Below are positions 23,780-34,618 of a stretch of DNA of 64,000 bases, one piece after another. The stretch comes from Bretschneidera sinensis (taxonomy: Eukaryota; Streptophyta; Magnoliopsida; Brassicales; Akaniaceae). Where the stretch lies: the NCBI GenBank assembly GCA_023935145.1, contig CM043699.1:69989638-70053637 (forward strand), read 5' to 3'. The notes beneath the pieces were generated by a model, which worked only from the letters and a program-made list of their open reading frames with translations, was not told where the DNA came from and made no database searches. The position numbers and the translations under genes were made by a program. Position 1 is the first letter of the stretch; each line of letters opens with the position of its first letter.

Positions 23780-24800
23780 AAGAAATAACTTCAAAGGTTT
23801 CTAGGGCAAGTGAATTTTCTAAGGCGTTTAATTGCTAATGTTGCAGGTAAAACCAAAGTGTTCTCTCCATTATTGAAGCTCAAAGGAGAATAAGCTTTCA
23901 TATAGGAAGAGCACCACCAGAAGACCTGGGAAGAGATAAAAAATGGTCTCTCAAGCCCTCCAGTCTTGAACCTTCCTCAACAAAGAAAACCATTGAAGCT
24001 CTATATATCGACTACAATAAATTCAATAGGAATTTTGTTAGCTTAAGACAATGAATGTAACCTCGGGTAAGCTATTTTTTATTTAAGTCGTGTATTGAAT
24101 TCAATGGAATGAAAATATTCTTCAATTGAAAAATGGTGTTTAACACTTTATTTTGTTGTTACTAAATTACGTCATTACTTTTTAAGTTTTGTGGTTCATG
24201 TGATTGCTCAAACTAATCTAGTTAAGTATATGTTGTCACGATCCATACCTAGTAGTATAATGGCTAAATAGAGCCTATCCATTATTGAATTTGACTTAAT
24301 TTATATTCCTCAAAAGGAAGTTAAGGGACAAGCCTTAGCAGATTTCTTGGCTGATCATCCCAGCATAGAATTAGAAATCACAGAAGAAAACTTATTTGTA
24401 AGTTTAGCTCCATGGAAACTAAATTTTGATGGATCTAAAACAACAAAAGAAAGTGAGATTAGTATCTCAATTCAGTCCCCGGTTAGAATACAAACAAATT
24501 TAGCTTTCATCCTCGAGGGAAATTATTCACACAATTAAGTTGAGTATGAGGCCTTGATTATTGGACTCAAGGTACTTAAAGAAATGGGAATTACTTTAAT
24601 AGAAATTGAAGGAAACTCACAGCTTTTTATCAAGTAGTTAACAGGAGAATACAAATGTATGAGTGTCATGTTGGCACCATACTTAGTAGCAGCACAATAA
24701 TTGCTGAAAGAATTTGACAATGTAACATTTCATTATGTCCCTCGAGAGTAAAATCCAGAGCAAATATGTTGGCTCAGATGGCTATGGGGTTATGAATCCC
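23780..24800 (+). pseudogene. Gypsy RNase H and second (archaeal-type) RNase H, degenerate
   Basis: The first RNase H part follows the RT ('KPLKLYISTTINSIGILLA', 'AIFYLSRVLNSME'). A second RNase H fold begins near 24405: 'APWKLNFDGSKTT' (D of the active site), 'VEYEALIIGLKVL' (E), 'ITLIEIEGNSQL' where the usual D in 'xxxDS' is G. The second RNase H after the first is a hallmark of the Tat lineage. Confidence 0.75.
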
Positions 24801-24899
24801 AAGTAATTGAAGAAAAGAATTAGCTAGGCTAAATCAAAAAACGTTCCCTCCTGTCACTGATAGAAAAATTGCAACAAATATTTTTATCTTCTAAGTTTA

Positions 24900-26085
24900 T
24901 CAAGACAACGATTGAAGAAAACCAATTATAGAATTCTTAAGCAATCCAAATACGAAGATGAATAACTCTTTGAAGTTAAAAGCTCAATATTATGTTCTTT
25001 GGGAAGATAATGAAGAGTTGTACAAATGAGACGCTGAAGGATTATTTCTAAAGTGTCTAGGAACAGAGGAGTCACTAAAAGGCATGATTAAGGTGCACAA
25101 AAGAATCAATGTTGGTCATCAATCAGGACTAAAATGCGCTAGTTAATACAAAGTTATGGGTATTACTAGGTTTCAGTTTTAAAGGATTGTCTCGTATACT
25201 CTAAGGGCTATTAGGCATGTCAATAGCATGAGAACATACCTCAAGGTCCTGCTAGCCCCTTATATTCAATAGTTAAGCCATGCCCATTTAGAGGATGGGC
25301 CATTGACATTATTGAAAAATCTACCCTACTTCAAGTAAATGACACACATTTGTGTTAGTGGCTACTGATTATTTTACTAAATGGGTAGAAGCTAAGTCCT
25401 ATAAAGAAATTGATGAAGTTCAATTTATCAAATTTGTCCAAGAGATGATAACTCATTGATTTGGAATCCCATAATCATTAATTGTGGCTAATGCTTTAGT
25501 CTTTAATGAGCAACTAGTTCGAGCAATCTTACAGGATTATGGAATTAAGTTAATTAATTCTAGTCAATATTATGCTTAATCTAATGGTCAAGTTGAATTT
25601 ACTAATAAGATTATCAAAAATAATCTAAAAATGCAATAGACTATAATCCCAAAAAATGGGACGATTTATTATCTGAAGCCTTATGGGTCTATCGAACATC
25701 AAAAAGATCAAGTACTGGGACTACCCCATTTTCTTTAGTATTTGGTCAAGATGCAGTTTTGCCTACGGAAATTACCATTAAATCATTAAGGGTGGTTAGG
25801 CAAAGCAAGTTAAATGATATAGATTATCATGATGCTATGTTATCTAAGCTCGATGATCTCAAGGAAATCCAAGCCAAAGCATTAGATAATATAATGCAAG
25901 AAAAGTTAAATGTTGCTAAGGCTTATAATCAAAGAGTTAAAATAAAAGTCTTCATAGAAGAAGACTTAATTTGGAAATTAATTTTGCCACTTTGATTAAA
26001 AGATCGAGAGCTAGGCAAATGGTCTCCTAATTAGGAAGGTCCATTTTTAGTGGTTAACAAAAAAGTCCCTAGAGATAAGATTAAC
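24900..26085 (+). pseudogene. Gypsy integrase, degenerate
   Basis: Pieces in order: zinc-binding region remnants ('INVGHQSGLKCAS', about 25110), core ('FVLVATDYFTKWVEAKSYKE', about 25345-25400), '..QYYA-stop-SNGQVEFTN' (E of DDE, about 25570-25600), and C-terminal part 25660-25995 ('LWVYRTSKRSSTGTTPFSLV', 'DAVLPTEITIKSLRV', 'YNQRVK'). Stops are frequent. Confidence 0.8.
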
Positions 26086-26288
26086 TAGGTTCTCATACAG
26101 CTGACCCTATTCTTTAGAAGATTGAAAGAGGTCTCTTGCGTGAGTGAGAAACCTAGCATTGGTCTCTTTCTTAGGAGCTTCAGTAGATACTGCCCCCTTT
26201 CTGTTACCAGGTGAAGGTACAACGATACAATGAGGTGATTGTTCAAAGAGACATCACCAATGCGAATATTCTTTCCTTTGGCAGCCAT
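26085..26288 (-). CDS. Small antisense ORF between integrase and 3' LTR of gypsy element
   Basis: 67 codons on the minus strand ('MAAKGKNIRIGDVSLNN...'), starting 235 bp from the 3' LTR and running toward the integrase. Its reading direction is opposite to pol. Some Tat-lineage elements (Grande is the best-known example) carry an extra antisense gene exactly here, and I infer this may be the 5' piece of such a gene, cut where the integrase tail resumes near 26085. No domain is recognised. It could equally be chance. Confidence 0.3.
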   Translation of the reverse strand: MAAKGKNIRIGDVSLNNHLIVSLYLHLVTERGQYLLKLLRKRPMLGFSLTQETSFNLLKNRVSCMRT

Positions 26289-26522
26289 TGAAAGATTGAA
26301 GAAATTTGAAAGAAGAAAAATGAAACATAAGACTGAAGTTGCTGAAAGAATTTAGGAACATTAAGGATTGCAAAGAGAATGTTTGAGGAGAAATAGAAGA
26401 GGGAATAAGGTATTTATTGGGTACGGAAGTGCAATCAATTTGAATCTCTAAAGTGGTTAGGGATCTTATGTAATCACGCTAAATGGTTCTCATATTCGAA
26501 TCAATTGCGTGCGAGGGACAAT

Positions 26523-27457
26523 TGTTTATACCAAAAATAATTTAATGTTGAGCCATGTGTAAAGGCCTTAGCAAGTAAGAGACAATATGACTCGAAAATA
26601 AAAAGGCGTGATAGAAGCTTAAATGAGATAAGACAATAGTCATCTTTCAAATGAGAAGTTTGAGAGATGACATCGAGACAAGCAATATAACTTTAGGGTT
26701 CGAGGCTGATGAGCTCGAGGGAACTTTCAATATCTTGACCTCGAGCATGATGGATGAGTCATAATAGCCAATCTAGCTTTTCAACGATTGAGGACAAACT
26801 AAGAGTCATGCATTTAACTGGTTAAAATAAAAGCGGCCACGATTAAATATGACTTGCGTAATGGAGTTAAATATTTTGACACGTGGCATGTTTAACGCAT
26901 TTAATCAAGAGAATGTGAGGAAGTGAAAACATGGGAGACTCTTGGGAAATATCATCACAACTGTTTAAGCCTGAAATAGTATAAATAGCAGTAGAATTAA
27001 TCATAAGAGAGACACAGACAATCATTATCTTTCTGCATTTACTTTTTTTTACGTTCCAGTAGCAATAGGACCTGTACTGTAATCATAGCTATAATTCCTC
27101 TTCTTTATCCCTTTTCTTTATCTGTCTCAAACTCAATCCAAGCCAAGCCTGTATTGAAGGCTTGGCCTACATTACAACGAGCTTAAAGAACTTGTACTTA
27201 GTACTTTGAGGTTTTAACCTTGTAAACCCTTTGTATTAGAATTGCTTTCAATATCAATACATTGAGTTTATTGTTACTGCATAATTTGTTATTTATCTTG
27301 TTCATTAACTTCTAGATTAAGTTTTTTCCCTTGAATTTATGATAGATATCATAAAGTCTTCTTAATTAAGGCTGAACTGAACCCATCTATAGAAATACTG
27401 TTCCAGTCGAGTCTACTTCGACTTCGACTGACGCATAAATTAAATCTTACACCAACA
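26523..27457 (+). repeat. 3' LTR of gypsy element (935 bp)
   Basis: Full LTR from 'tgtttatacc' to 'accaaca'. It is preceded by purine-rich 'gcgtgcgagggacaat' and contains a TATA box 'gtataaatag' at 26979-26988. Confidence 0.85.
26979..26988 (+). promoter_or_regulatory. TATA box in gypsy 3' LTR
   Basis: 'gtataaatag' about 480 bp before the LTR end. The matching part of the 5' LTR is deleted, so the element's own transcription start would be lost. Confidence 0.6.
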
Positions 27458-28247
27458 CTATATAGATTGGATACAGATCAAATTCGGATCAAGATTCAAT
27501 CCTTTAATAGGTTTAACAGAATTGAAATAAATTTAAAATGATAAAATAGATGTCAGGATCGAGCGCCTATGTAACGACCCATCTCGGGTTGGCTAGCCCC
27601 GAGATGTGTCGTTACTTTTCGAAATCCCAGCACAACACATATTTATAACAAAAAAAAAATATCAATTTAATAATCTATATACATAAATCCTTAACCCTCA
27701 ACAGAGAGTTACATTATTAAAATTTCAACTGAAATAATATATACAACATATGATGCATGAATATTTACAAATATTTTTTTTCTTTCCATTAGTCTAAGGA
27801 TGGGGACCACGTGGCTTACAGATAATCACTCAGTCTGAATCATAGCTCAACAATCTATTTGCCCTACCTGCTACCTAAAAGTATTTAACAATGAGGAGTG
27901 AGCTTCACAAGCTCAGTGAATTAAATTTACTAGAAGTATTCAATTTGTATAATTCCAGTCACATCTTATAATTCAATTGTTCAAATAATCTTCCAATATT
28001 CGTTCATCTATATCTCATATAATTCGATAATAGCATTCTATTATCATTACTCATATTATAATCCTCATCATTTATCAATCTCTTATTCTCACATATTTAA
28101 TCATCTTGAGACTATCAATTCTACCTCATAATTACCTCGTTATGAGGTTCACAACATATAATCAATCACTCAGATAATTCTTATCATATCATACTTTCAT
28201 ATTTCTTTCTCATCATATCGGTCTCTCTTTGAGACTCATTCATCTAT

Positions 28248-29247
28248 TGTTGGAAATCACCTTCACAAGATGCCCAAGAGGTGATCTTCCAAACACCCAA
28301 GTCTAGAATGACTTGTAGAAAGAACTATAGCAATCAAAAGCAAGAAAGAAAAGAAGATAAGCGATTTGTTATCGAGGTTCGGCAATAACCTACTTCCCCG
28401 TGAGTTCCTCTGAACTCTCTACACTAAATCAATGGTTCTTTACAATTACAACAACCCTCTTCAAGAAACCTCAAGTTCTTAAAGGAACAAAGCAGAGAAA
28501 AAGAAAGTGATAGACCTATTACAATGCTTTCTATCAATTCTATACTACTCTCTCTTCTTTACAACCAACCTCTCTTCAATGAGTCCCTCTTGTATGTCTG
28601 TGTCTTTGCACTCTCACACAATTCTCTCTTGTATGTCTGTCACAAACACACTTGTGTCTTGTATCACAATGTGTTTCACATCTTAAGCTATGAGATTGAA
28701 CCTAGGTGACCCTTTATATAGTGCACCAACTTCTTGTCTAATCTTGTGTGTCATTCTCCACCCTTAGATCTTGATGACCAATCAACCATGGCCCTCTATT
28801 AATCCTAAGTTGTGCTATGTGTTTTAACCTTGCATTCACGCACCTAAGAGGAGGTTCAAGCAAGATGTCCATGTGTGCTTCAGTTTGCCTAGTGCCTAGG
28901 CGCTGAACAGGGGGCGGTGCAGCGCTGGGCAGAGCACTTTTGCACCATGTTCTGGATGGTGCGGTGTTGGTGGAGGGGCGGTGTGGCATGGCCTTTCTTC
29001 AGAATGCCTCCTTACTGGGCAGTGAGGCTTACACAGATGTTGCCCCTTCATACAGCAGTGCGCACTACTTTGCTTGGTTGTTTAGGGGTGTGCACACACA
29101 CCCAAATGGATGGGCACACCCAAATGGTTGCGCACACATATGTGCACTCCTTTAACACACTGTATTTTAATCTTCCAACCTTGGTTTAGACTTTAACCAT
29201 CTTTGAACCATGTTTAGACATGTTTAAACCTTAGACAAATACCAACA
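28248..29247 (-). repeat. 3' LTR of copia element (1000 bp)
   Basis: 'tgttggaaat'..'ataccaaca'. It contains a TATA box on the minus strand at 28712-28721 and a GC-rich part (28880-29000) with 'gcgctg/gggcggtg' repeats that stands out from the AT-rich surroundings. Confidence 0.9.
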
Positions 29248-29444
29248 ATCTCTACCTTTGTCTAAGCGTTTAAACCCGAACCATTGTGCAGAGAACTTCA
29301 GGATTCAAACTCATCTTGAGTCATCATTCAACCAACTCCATTCCTAAGAAGTCTAAAGCAATGATTGGACCTTCTTAGAGGAAGAACCTTGGTGCCTAAA
29401 TCTACAGGACTTTCCTCTGTGGCCTTCTTGTCAATATGAATGCA

Positions 29445-30029
29445 TCATTTTGTACCATTTTCCGAAATGTAATGATACTGAACATCCATATGCTTTATCC
29501 CCTCATGGAACACCAGATTCCTCCACAAGTACCACACATTTTGGTTATCCGAAGATACCACCACCTGCTCTTTTAGGACCTCCCACTCGTTCAACAACCC
29601 TTTGCACCCCATAGCCTCATTTATGGCTTCCGTAGCCGCTATACATTCTACTCCAGTTGTTATGAGTGCTACCATCGGTTTCCACTGAGCCTTCAAATAC
29701 CTCAGCAACCAATTCATCCCAAGCCAATGCTTCTTTCTGGGATTACTCACAAATCTGCTGAGAACACCCATTGCCTAAGAAACCTTTAATCAGTTTCTCT
29801 CTTTTTATTGGATTCTACACATCCCAAGGATCTTTTGTGTAAGGCTAAGATCCTTCCTCTCGAACTCCTCACTGAGTTGAGATGTAAACCTTTCCATTCT
29901 CTCACTGCTATTCCGAACCAATAGCACATCAATGATATAGATGAAGATACTCATCATCTTCTCCACCTTGTGTCCAGGTGAGAAAGTTTCTGTGAAACCT
30001 ATGTCTTCTCTTCTCGTGAACCCATTCAC
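29445..30029 (-). pseudogene. Copia RT / RNase H remnant
   Basis: 29805-30029 reads 'RREDIGFTETFSPGHKVEKM' and then jumps to 'IFIYIIDVLLV'. The first is the RT motif before the palm and the second is the altered YVDDMLV box, so about 80 residues are deleted between them. After a stop, 29445-29771 gives RNase H parts: 'MGVLSRFVSNPRKKHW', 'CIAATEAINEAMGCKGLL', 'SSDNQNVWYL', 'HEGIKHMDVQYHYI'. Both active-site Asp residues of the RT box are disturbed. Confidence 0.8.
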
Positions 30030-30038
30030 CCATTCATC

Positions 30039-30737
30039 TCATGAACCTATGTGTTCTCTTCTCCACCTAACTTTTTCCATAAGGGTCTTATTCATCCACT
30101 CAGCAACTCCACTTTGCTGAGGGGTTTCCACAACCGTCCTATGTCTTAGAATCCCATTTAACCTATAGAATTGATCAAGTTCTTGGTTAAAAATTTCTAA
30201 GCCATTATTGGTTCTTATCCCCTTAACTACCTTGCCCATTTGAGTCTCTACCAGCCTTTTCCACACCACTAATTTATTCAAAGCATCTGATTTATTTTTA
30301 ACCAAATAAACCCAAACCTTTCTTGAATAATCATCAATTAAAGACAAAAAGTAAATGTTACCTCCCTGTGTTGGTGTCTTTATTGGTCCCCAAAGGTCTG
30401 CATAAATGTAGTCAAGAATGCTCTTAGACTTGTGCACTCCGGTGTTGAAGCTGACCCGGTGTTGCTTTTCAAAAGCACAACACTCGCAGAAATCAAGTTC
30501 TTCTACTTTGTCTCCACCAAGTAGGCCATCCTTGTTGAGAACTTGCAGACCCTCTTCGCTCGTATGTCCCAAGCGAGTGTGCCAAAGGGCTGCCTCATCC
30601 ATCTCAGCCATCAAGCTTGCTGCTTGATCCTTAATCTCCATGTCTCCGATCATCTCATAGAGTCCATCCTTCATTGCTGCTTTGATCACTACTAAAGATC
30701 CCTGGCTACCTTGATCTTTCTTCCCTCTATCTTGCAT
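30039..30737 (-). pseudogene. Copia integrase, with catalytic Asp changed
   Basis: GAG-pre-integrase zinc motif (H in 'LWHTRLGHTSEEG', C in 'FCECCAFEKQ') and integrase core. The first Asp is in 'YADLWGPI'. The second, normally in 'RTDNGLEF', is Asn ('RTNNGLEIF'). The Glu is in 'QQSGVAEWMN'. A 232-codon frame is open, but the D-to-N change should abolish strand transfer. Confidence 0.85.
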
Positions 30738-30976
30738 GTGTATCCCATGGAATCCAGCTGCCCAAATGAGATCAAATTCCTCCTCAAATCTGGGAGATAC
30801 CTCACATTCTCCAGTAGCCTTGTCATTCCATCAAACATCCTCACCTGGATATCTCCTATGCCTCTCACTTGGTAAGAAATATCATTCCATAAGAAAACCC
30901 TTTCATCATTGGTTTCATTGAAATTCTTAAACCAACTCCGATGAGGGCATATGTGATGAGTGCACCCGGAATCCAA
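30692..30976 (-). pseudogene. Copia protease
   Basis: Opens 'MDSGCTHHICPHRSWF', with the aspartic-protease triad D-S-G followed by the copia-typical C-T-H-H. Ends in the 'GRKIKVARDL' linker that overlaps the integrase frame by a shift. It is separated from gag by a stop near 30983. Confidence 0.8.
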
Positions 30977-31045
30977 GATCTATTTCCTACTGCCTTCTTG
31001 CCCCTTGCTCATACTTGAGCACACAATAAGAACATCATCATCTTG

Positions 31046-32038
31046 CTACTCTATCTTGGCAACTGAAGCCTCTCCATTCTTGGTATGGCTTCCTCCTCTA
31101 TCCCTTGTCATCTTCTTGCAATCTTTCTTGACATGACCCTCCTTATGACAGTAGTAGTAACTCTTCATTCCAAATCTTGGTTTGGAGTGCTCTCTCCCAT
31201 GGCTCTCTCCTCTACCTCTGTCTCGGTAGTAGCTATGCATGTTGTTGTGCACTCTCCCATGGCTCTCTCCTCTATCTCTATCCCGATAGTAGCCATGCAT
31301 GCTGTTGTGCACTCTCCCATGGCTCTCTCCTCTACCTCTGTCCCGGTAGTAGCCATGCATGCTGTTGTGCACTCTCCCATGGCTCTCTCCTCTACCTCTG
31401 TCCCGGTAGTAGCCATGCATGCTGTTGTGCACTCTCCCATGGCTCTCTCCTCTACTTTTGTCCTGGTAGTAGCCATGCATACTGCTGTGCACTCTCCCAT
31501 GGCTCTCTCCTTTACCTCTGCCCTGGTAGTAGCCATGCATGTTATTGTGCACTCTCTCATGGCTCTCTCCTCTACCTCTATCCCAGTAGTAGCCATGGTT
31601 GCTACCATACCGAGTTGCTAGCCTTCTTTTAAAGAATATCCCTTCTCCACTTGATGCACTCCTCATCTTGGCATCAAGATTATCTTGCAACTCTTTCTTA
31701 GGATCAAATTTAAAAGCAAAGATTCGTTTACGAAGATACCTCTTATTAGGGAGAGTCTTGGCAAGAAACAACTTATTTAGTTTCTTCCATATTGCAGCTG
31801 GATCTTTCGAGTCTTCGCACTCCCTTGTGACATTATCCAACATGTGCAAGAAGATGGTGCTGTAAGCCATCTTCTTTATCTCGGTCCGCTGGTCTTCCGT
31901 GACACTTGCTGGAAAAGCATCATCTTCTCCAATAGCCAAGTCCACTTTCTATTGCACTAGAACCGCCTTGATTTTCTGCTTCCACAGGGAAAAATCTCCA
32001 TTTCCATCAAACTTCTCAATACTGAAATTTGAACTCAT
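31046..32038 (-). pseudogene. Copia Gag with in-frame 60-bp repeat array
   Basis: The frame begins at 32038 ('MSSNFSIEKFDGNGDFSLW'), has one stop at 31949-31951, and then runs 299 codons. The N-terminal UBN2-like part ('YSTIFLHMLDNVTRE', 'DPAAIWKKLNKLFL', 'YLRKRIFAFKF') is followed by seven 20-residue repeats ('GYYRDRGRGESHGRVHNSMH' type), and then a zinc knuckle 'YYYCHKEGHVKKDC' in which the first Cys of C-x2-C is Tyr. The end 'GEASVAKIE' precedes protease. The repeats are basic and rich in His, Gly and Arg, as expected of an RNA-binding Gag tail. Confidence 0.85.
31201..31606 (-). repeat. 60-bp tandem repeat inside gag (about 7 copies)
   Basis: Six full 60-bp units (31201-31560) plus a partial seventh, differing at a few positions each. 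The length is a multiple of three and contains no stop in several frames, which is why long spurious ORFs appear on both strands here. Internal units (31321-31440) are nearly identical, suggesting recent expansion. Confidence 0.95.
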
Positions 32039-32097
32039 CTTGCGAAGATGATCCCAGAATTTATGCAGCACCCGCAAATGCTTTCCAACTTCTTCTA

Positions 32098-32300
32098 AAC
32101 CTCAAGAACACAGATCGAAGATAGATCTTAATACCGTTCTTGAATCACCCTCAAGAACACGATCAGATCTTAATCTTTACACTATTCTTGGATCACCCTC
32201 AAGAACACGATCAGATATTGATATTAACTCCATCCTTGAATCACCTCAAGAACATGATCAGATATAGATCTTAACTCTGTTCTTGAATCACCTTGGAGTC
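32098..32300 (-). repeat. Tandem repeat in copia leader (about 55-60 bp, 3-4 copies)
   Basis: Units built on 'cttgaatcaccctcaagaac' followed by 'acgatcagat.ttaa' recur from 32098 to 32300, between gag and the primer site. Two units are nearly identical and the outer ones are degenerate. Confidence 0.8.
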
Positions 32301-32339
32301 TTGCTCCAATACCTTCTGTTCTTGCTCTGATACCCAGTT

Positions 32340-33340
32340 GTGCAAGCTCCTCTGGTTCTAATACCAGGTGGTGATCTTCCAAACACCCAAGTCTAGAATG
32401 ACTTGTAGAAAGAAATACAGCAATTGAAAGCAAGAAAGAAAAGAAGACAAGTGATTTGTTATCGAGGTTTGACAATAGCCTACGTCCCCGTGAGTTCCTC
32501 TGAACTCTTTGCACTAAATCAATGGTTCTTTACAATTACAGCAACCCTCTTCAAGAAACCTTAAGTTCTTGAAGGAACAAAGAAGAGAACAAGAAAGTGA
32601 TAGACCTATTACAATGCTTTCTATCAATTCTACACTACTCTCTCTTCTTTATAACCAGCCTCTCTACATTGAGTCCCTCTTGTATGTCTGTGTCTTTGCA
32701 CTCTCACACAATTCTCTCTTGTATGTCTATCACACACACACTTGTGTCTTGTATCACAATGTGTTTCACATCTTATGTTATGAGATTGAACCTAGGTGAC
32801 CCTTTATATAGTGCACCAACTTCTTGTCCAATCTTGTGTGTCGTTCTCCACCCTTAGATATTGATGACCAATCAACCATGGCCCTCCATCAATACTAAGT
32901 GGTGCTGTGCATTTTAACCTTGCATTCACGCACCTAAGAGGAGGTTCAAGCAAGCTGTCCATGTGTGCTTCAGTTTGCCTAGCGCCTAGGCGCTGAACAG
33001 GGGGCGGTGCGGCGCTGAGCAGAGCACCTTTGCACCATGTTCTGGATGGTTCAGTGCTGGTGGAGGGGCGGTGCAGTGCTGCCCTTCTTCAAAATGCCTC
33101 CTTGTTGGGAGATGAGGCGCTGGTGAAGGGGCGGTGAGGCGCACACTGATGCTGCCCCTTCACACAATAGTGCGCACTACTTTGCTTGGTTGTTTAGGGG
33201 TGTGCACACACTCCCAAATGGATGCACACACATGTGTGCACTCCTTTAACATGTTGTGTTTTAATCTTCTAACCTTGATTTAGACTTTAACCATCTTTAA
33301 ACCATGTTAGACATATTTAAACCTTAGACAAATAGTAACA
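32340..33340 (-). repeat. 5' LTR of copia element (about 1 kb)
   Basis: Highly similar to 28248-29247 through most of its length. The inner edge differs ('tgtgcaagctcctctggttc' in place of 'tgttggaaatcacc'), so the exact boundary at about 32340 is uncertain. The outer end '..atagtaaca' abuts the TSD. TATA box at 32802-32810 on the minus strand. Confidence 0.85.
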
Positions 33341-33510
33341 TCTATCAATAAATTTACAATCAAGATAATACTTTAGCATCTCAAGCAATAATAATCAATA
33401 TTTAAAACAAATGCAATGCACGAATTTAAATTATATTATTATTTGGAAATGTCTTCCCACATGTTGACATGTTTTAGCTTAGATCGGCTACGTTCTCGGT
33501 TCTTTCATTT

Positions 33511-33690
33511 CATTTAGACCGGTTGCCTTCCCAGTTCTTTTATTTCATTTAGACCGGTTGCCTTCCCGTTTCTTTTATTTCATTTAAACCGGTTGCCTTC
33601 CCAATTCTTTTATTTTCAGCATATACCAGTTGTCATAGTTTTAGTTTCATTTAGACCAGCTGCCTTCCCGGATCTTTTCATTTCATGCAT
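33511..33690. repeat. 35-bp tandem repeat in the gypsy solo LTR
   Basis: 'catttagaccggttgccttccc' starts at 33511, 33546 and 33581 (period 35), with more degenerate copies to about 33690. Confidence 0.85.
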
Positions 33691-34618
33691 ATGAACAATA
33701 ATATGAAATATGCATATGAACAATAATATAAAACAAACATACATTCAAACATTCAATTTAGCTATCCAGCTCTTTCTCAAAATTATTATTTTTAACATAT
33801 TCATTAAAGTATCTCCTCATATATCAGATCAAATTTTCAGTTATAGCTTGTCGAGAATTTCATTTATCTTTTCATTATATATTTCATCAACTCATTATTT
33901 CATTAATTTTACTTCTCATATAATAAATTTTTTACATATCAATTATTCCTATAATATCAATTAATCAACTTTCATATATCATCCAATCATAGTTCAATAA
34001 TTAATTCAAATATCATCACTTTATATTTCATATTTATCTTGATTACTAAAAGTAAATCTAACTCAACACGTAGCATTTAAAGCTACTTATGGATCACCTC
34101 CTTGCCTTTCCTGCTCCTTTCAGTAATTTCACCCGATTGCTGATCGTCAACACCTGGCATAATATTTATATTAAAAAATTTTAATTTATTCTTCAATTCT
34201 TCTAGAATTCATACCCTTTAAAAATTTTCACATTGAATTCCGAGTAATTTCATATATGCTAAATTTCAAAAATAAAATTCATATTATTACCTTTTATTTT
34301 TCTTAGAGCTTTCCTCGCCTCTCTTTAAAATTCTCCTGCAAGCCTCTTCAAAATTTTACTTTCAATATTTCTTTCAGTCCCCAAGTGTTTAAAGAAAGAA
34401 AGTAATTTGAATTGAAGAAGGAGAAACCAAACAGGATTTGGTAGGAATAGTAAAACAAAACAAAAAAAACAAAATTTTTATACTTAAAACTGTTCCATCT
34501 GTTGCCACCCAAGTCCTTGTTGTCAACCATGCAGTACCTTTGAAACTGTGTGACGACACCTGGACGTCCAGGTATTGTCCTATTTCTTTTTTTTTCTTTT
34601 TTTCTTTTTCTATACACC

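Larger units (their letters stand above)
18152..27457 (+). mobile_element. Ty3/gypsy retrotransposon, Tat-like lineage, decayed
   Basis: LTRs at 18152-18491 and 26523-27457 share ends ('tgtttataccaaaaataattt' .. 'ccaaca', left mutated to 'ccaata') and a long block from 'cattgaaggcttggcctaca' onward. The flanking 5 bp are 'ttata' and 'ctata' (one mismatch). The order gag, protease, RT, RNase H, second RNase H-like domain, integrase is the plant Tat arrangement. Every frame is broken by many stops. The 5' LTR has lost about 600 bp, including the TATA box seen in the 3' LTR. Confidence 0.88.
28248..33340 (-). mobile_element. Ty1/copia retrotransposon with 1-kb LTRs, pol-deleted
   Basis: Flanked by perfect 5-bp repeats 'tctat' (28243-28247 and 33341-33345). 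The 3' LTR (element orientation) is 28248-29247 and the 5' LTR about 32340-33340. On the minus strand, a primer site 'tgggtatcagagcaag' lies next to the 5' LTR and purine-rich 'aaaggtagagat' next to the 3' LTR. Coding order from right to left is gag, protease, integrase, then a collapsed RT/RNase H. Most of the RT palm is missing, so it depends on other elements. A further LTR of the same family lies at 1-768. Confidence 0.92.

Noticed and set aside
31201..31606. Regular 60-bp repeats as a possible CRISPR array
   Set aside because: There are no unique spacers; the whole unit repeats and lies inside a plant retrotransposon gag.
31085..31632. Three overlapping long ORFs (two on the + strand, one on a second minus frame) of 147-178 codons
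   Set aside because: They are by-products of the 60-bp repeat in gag, whose length keeps several frames open. Only the 299-codon minus frame has Gag domains.
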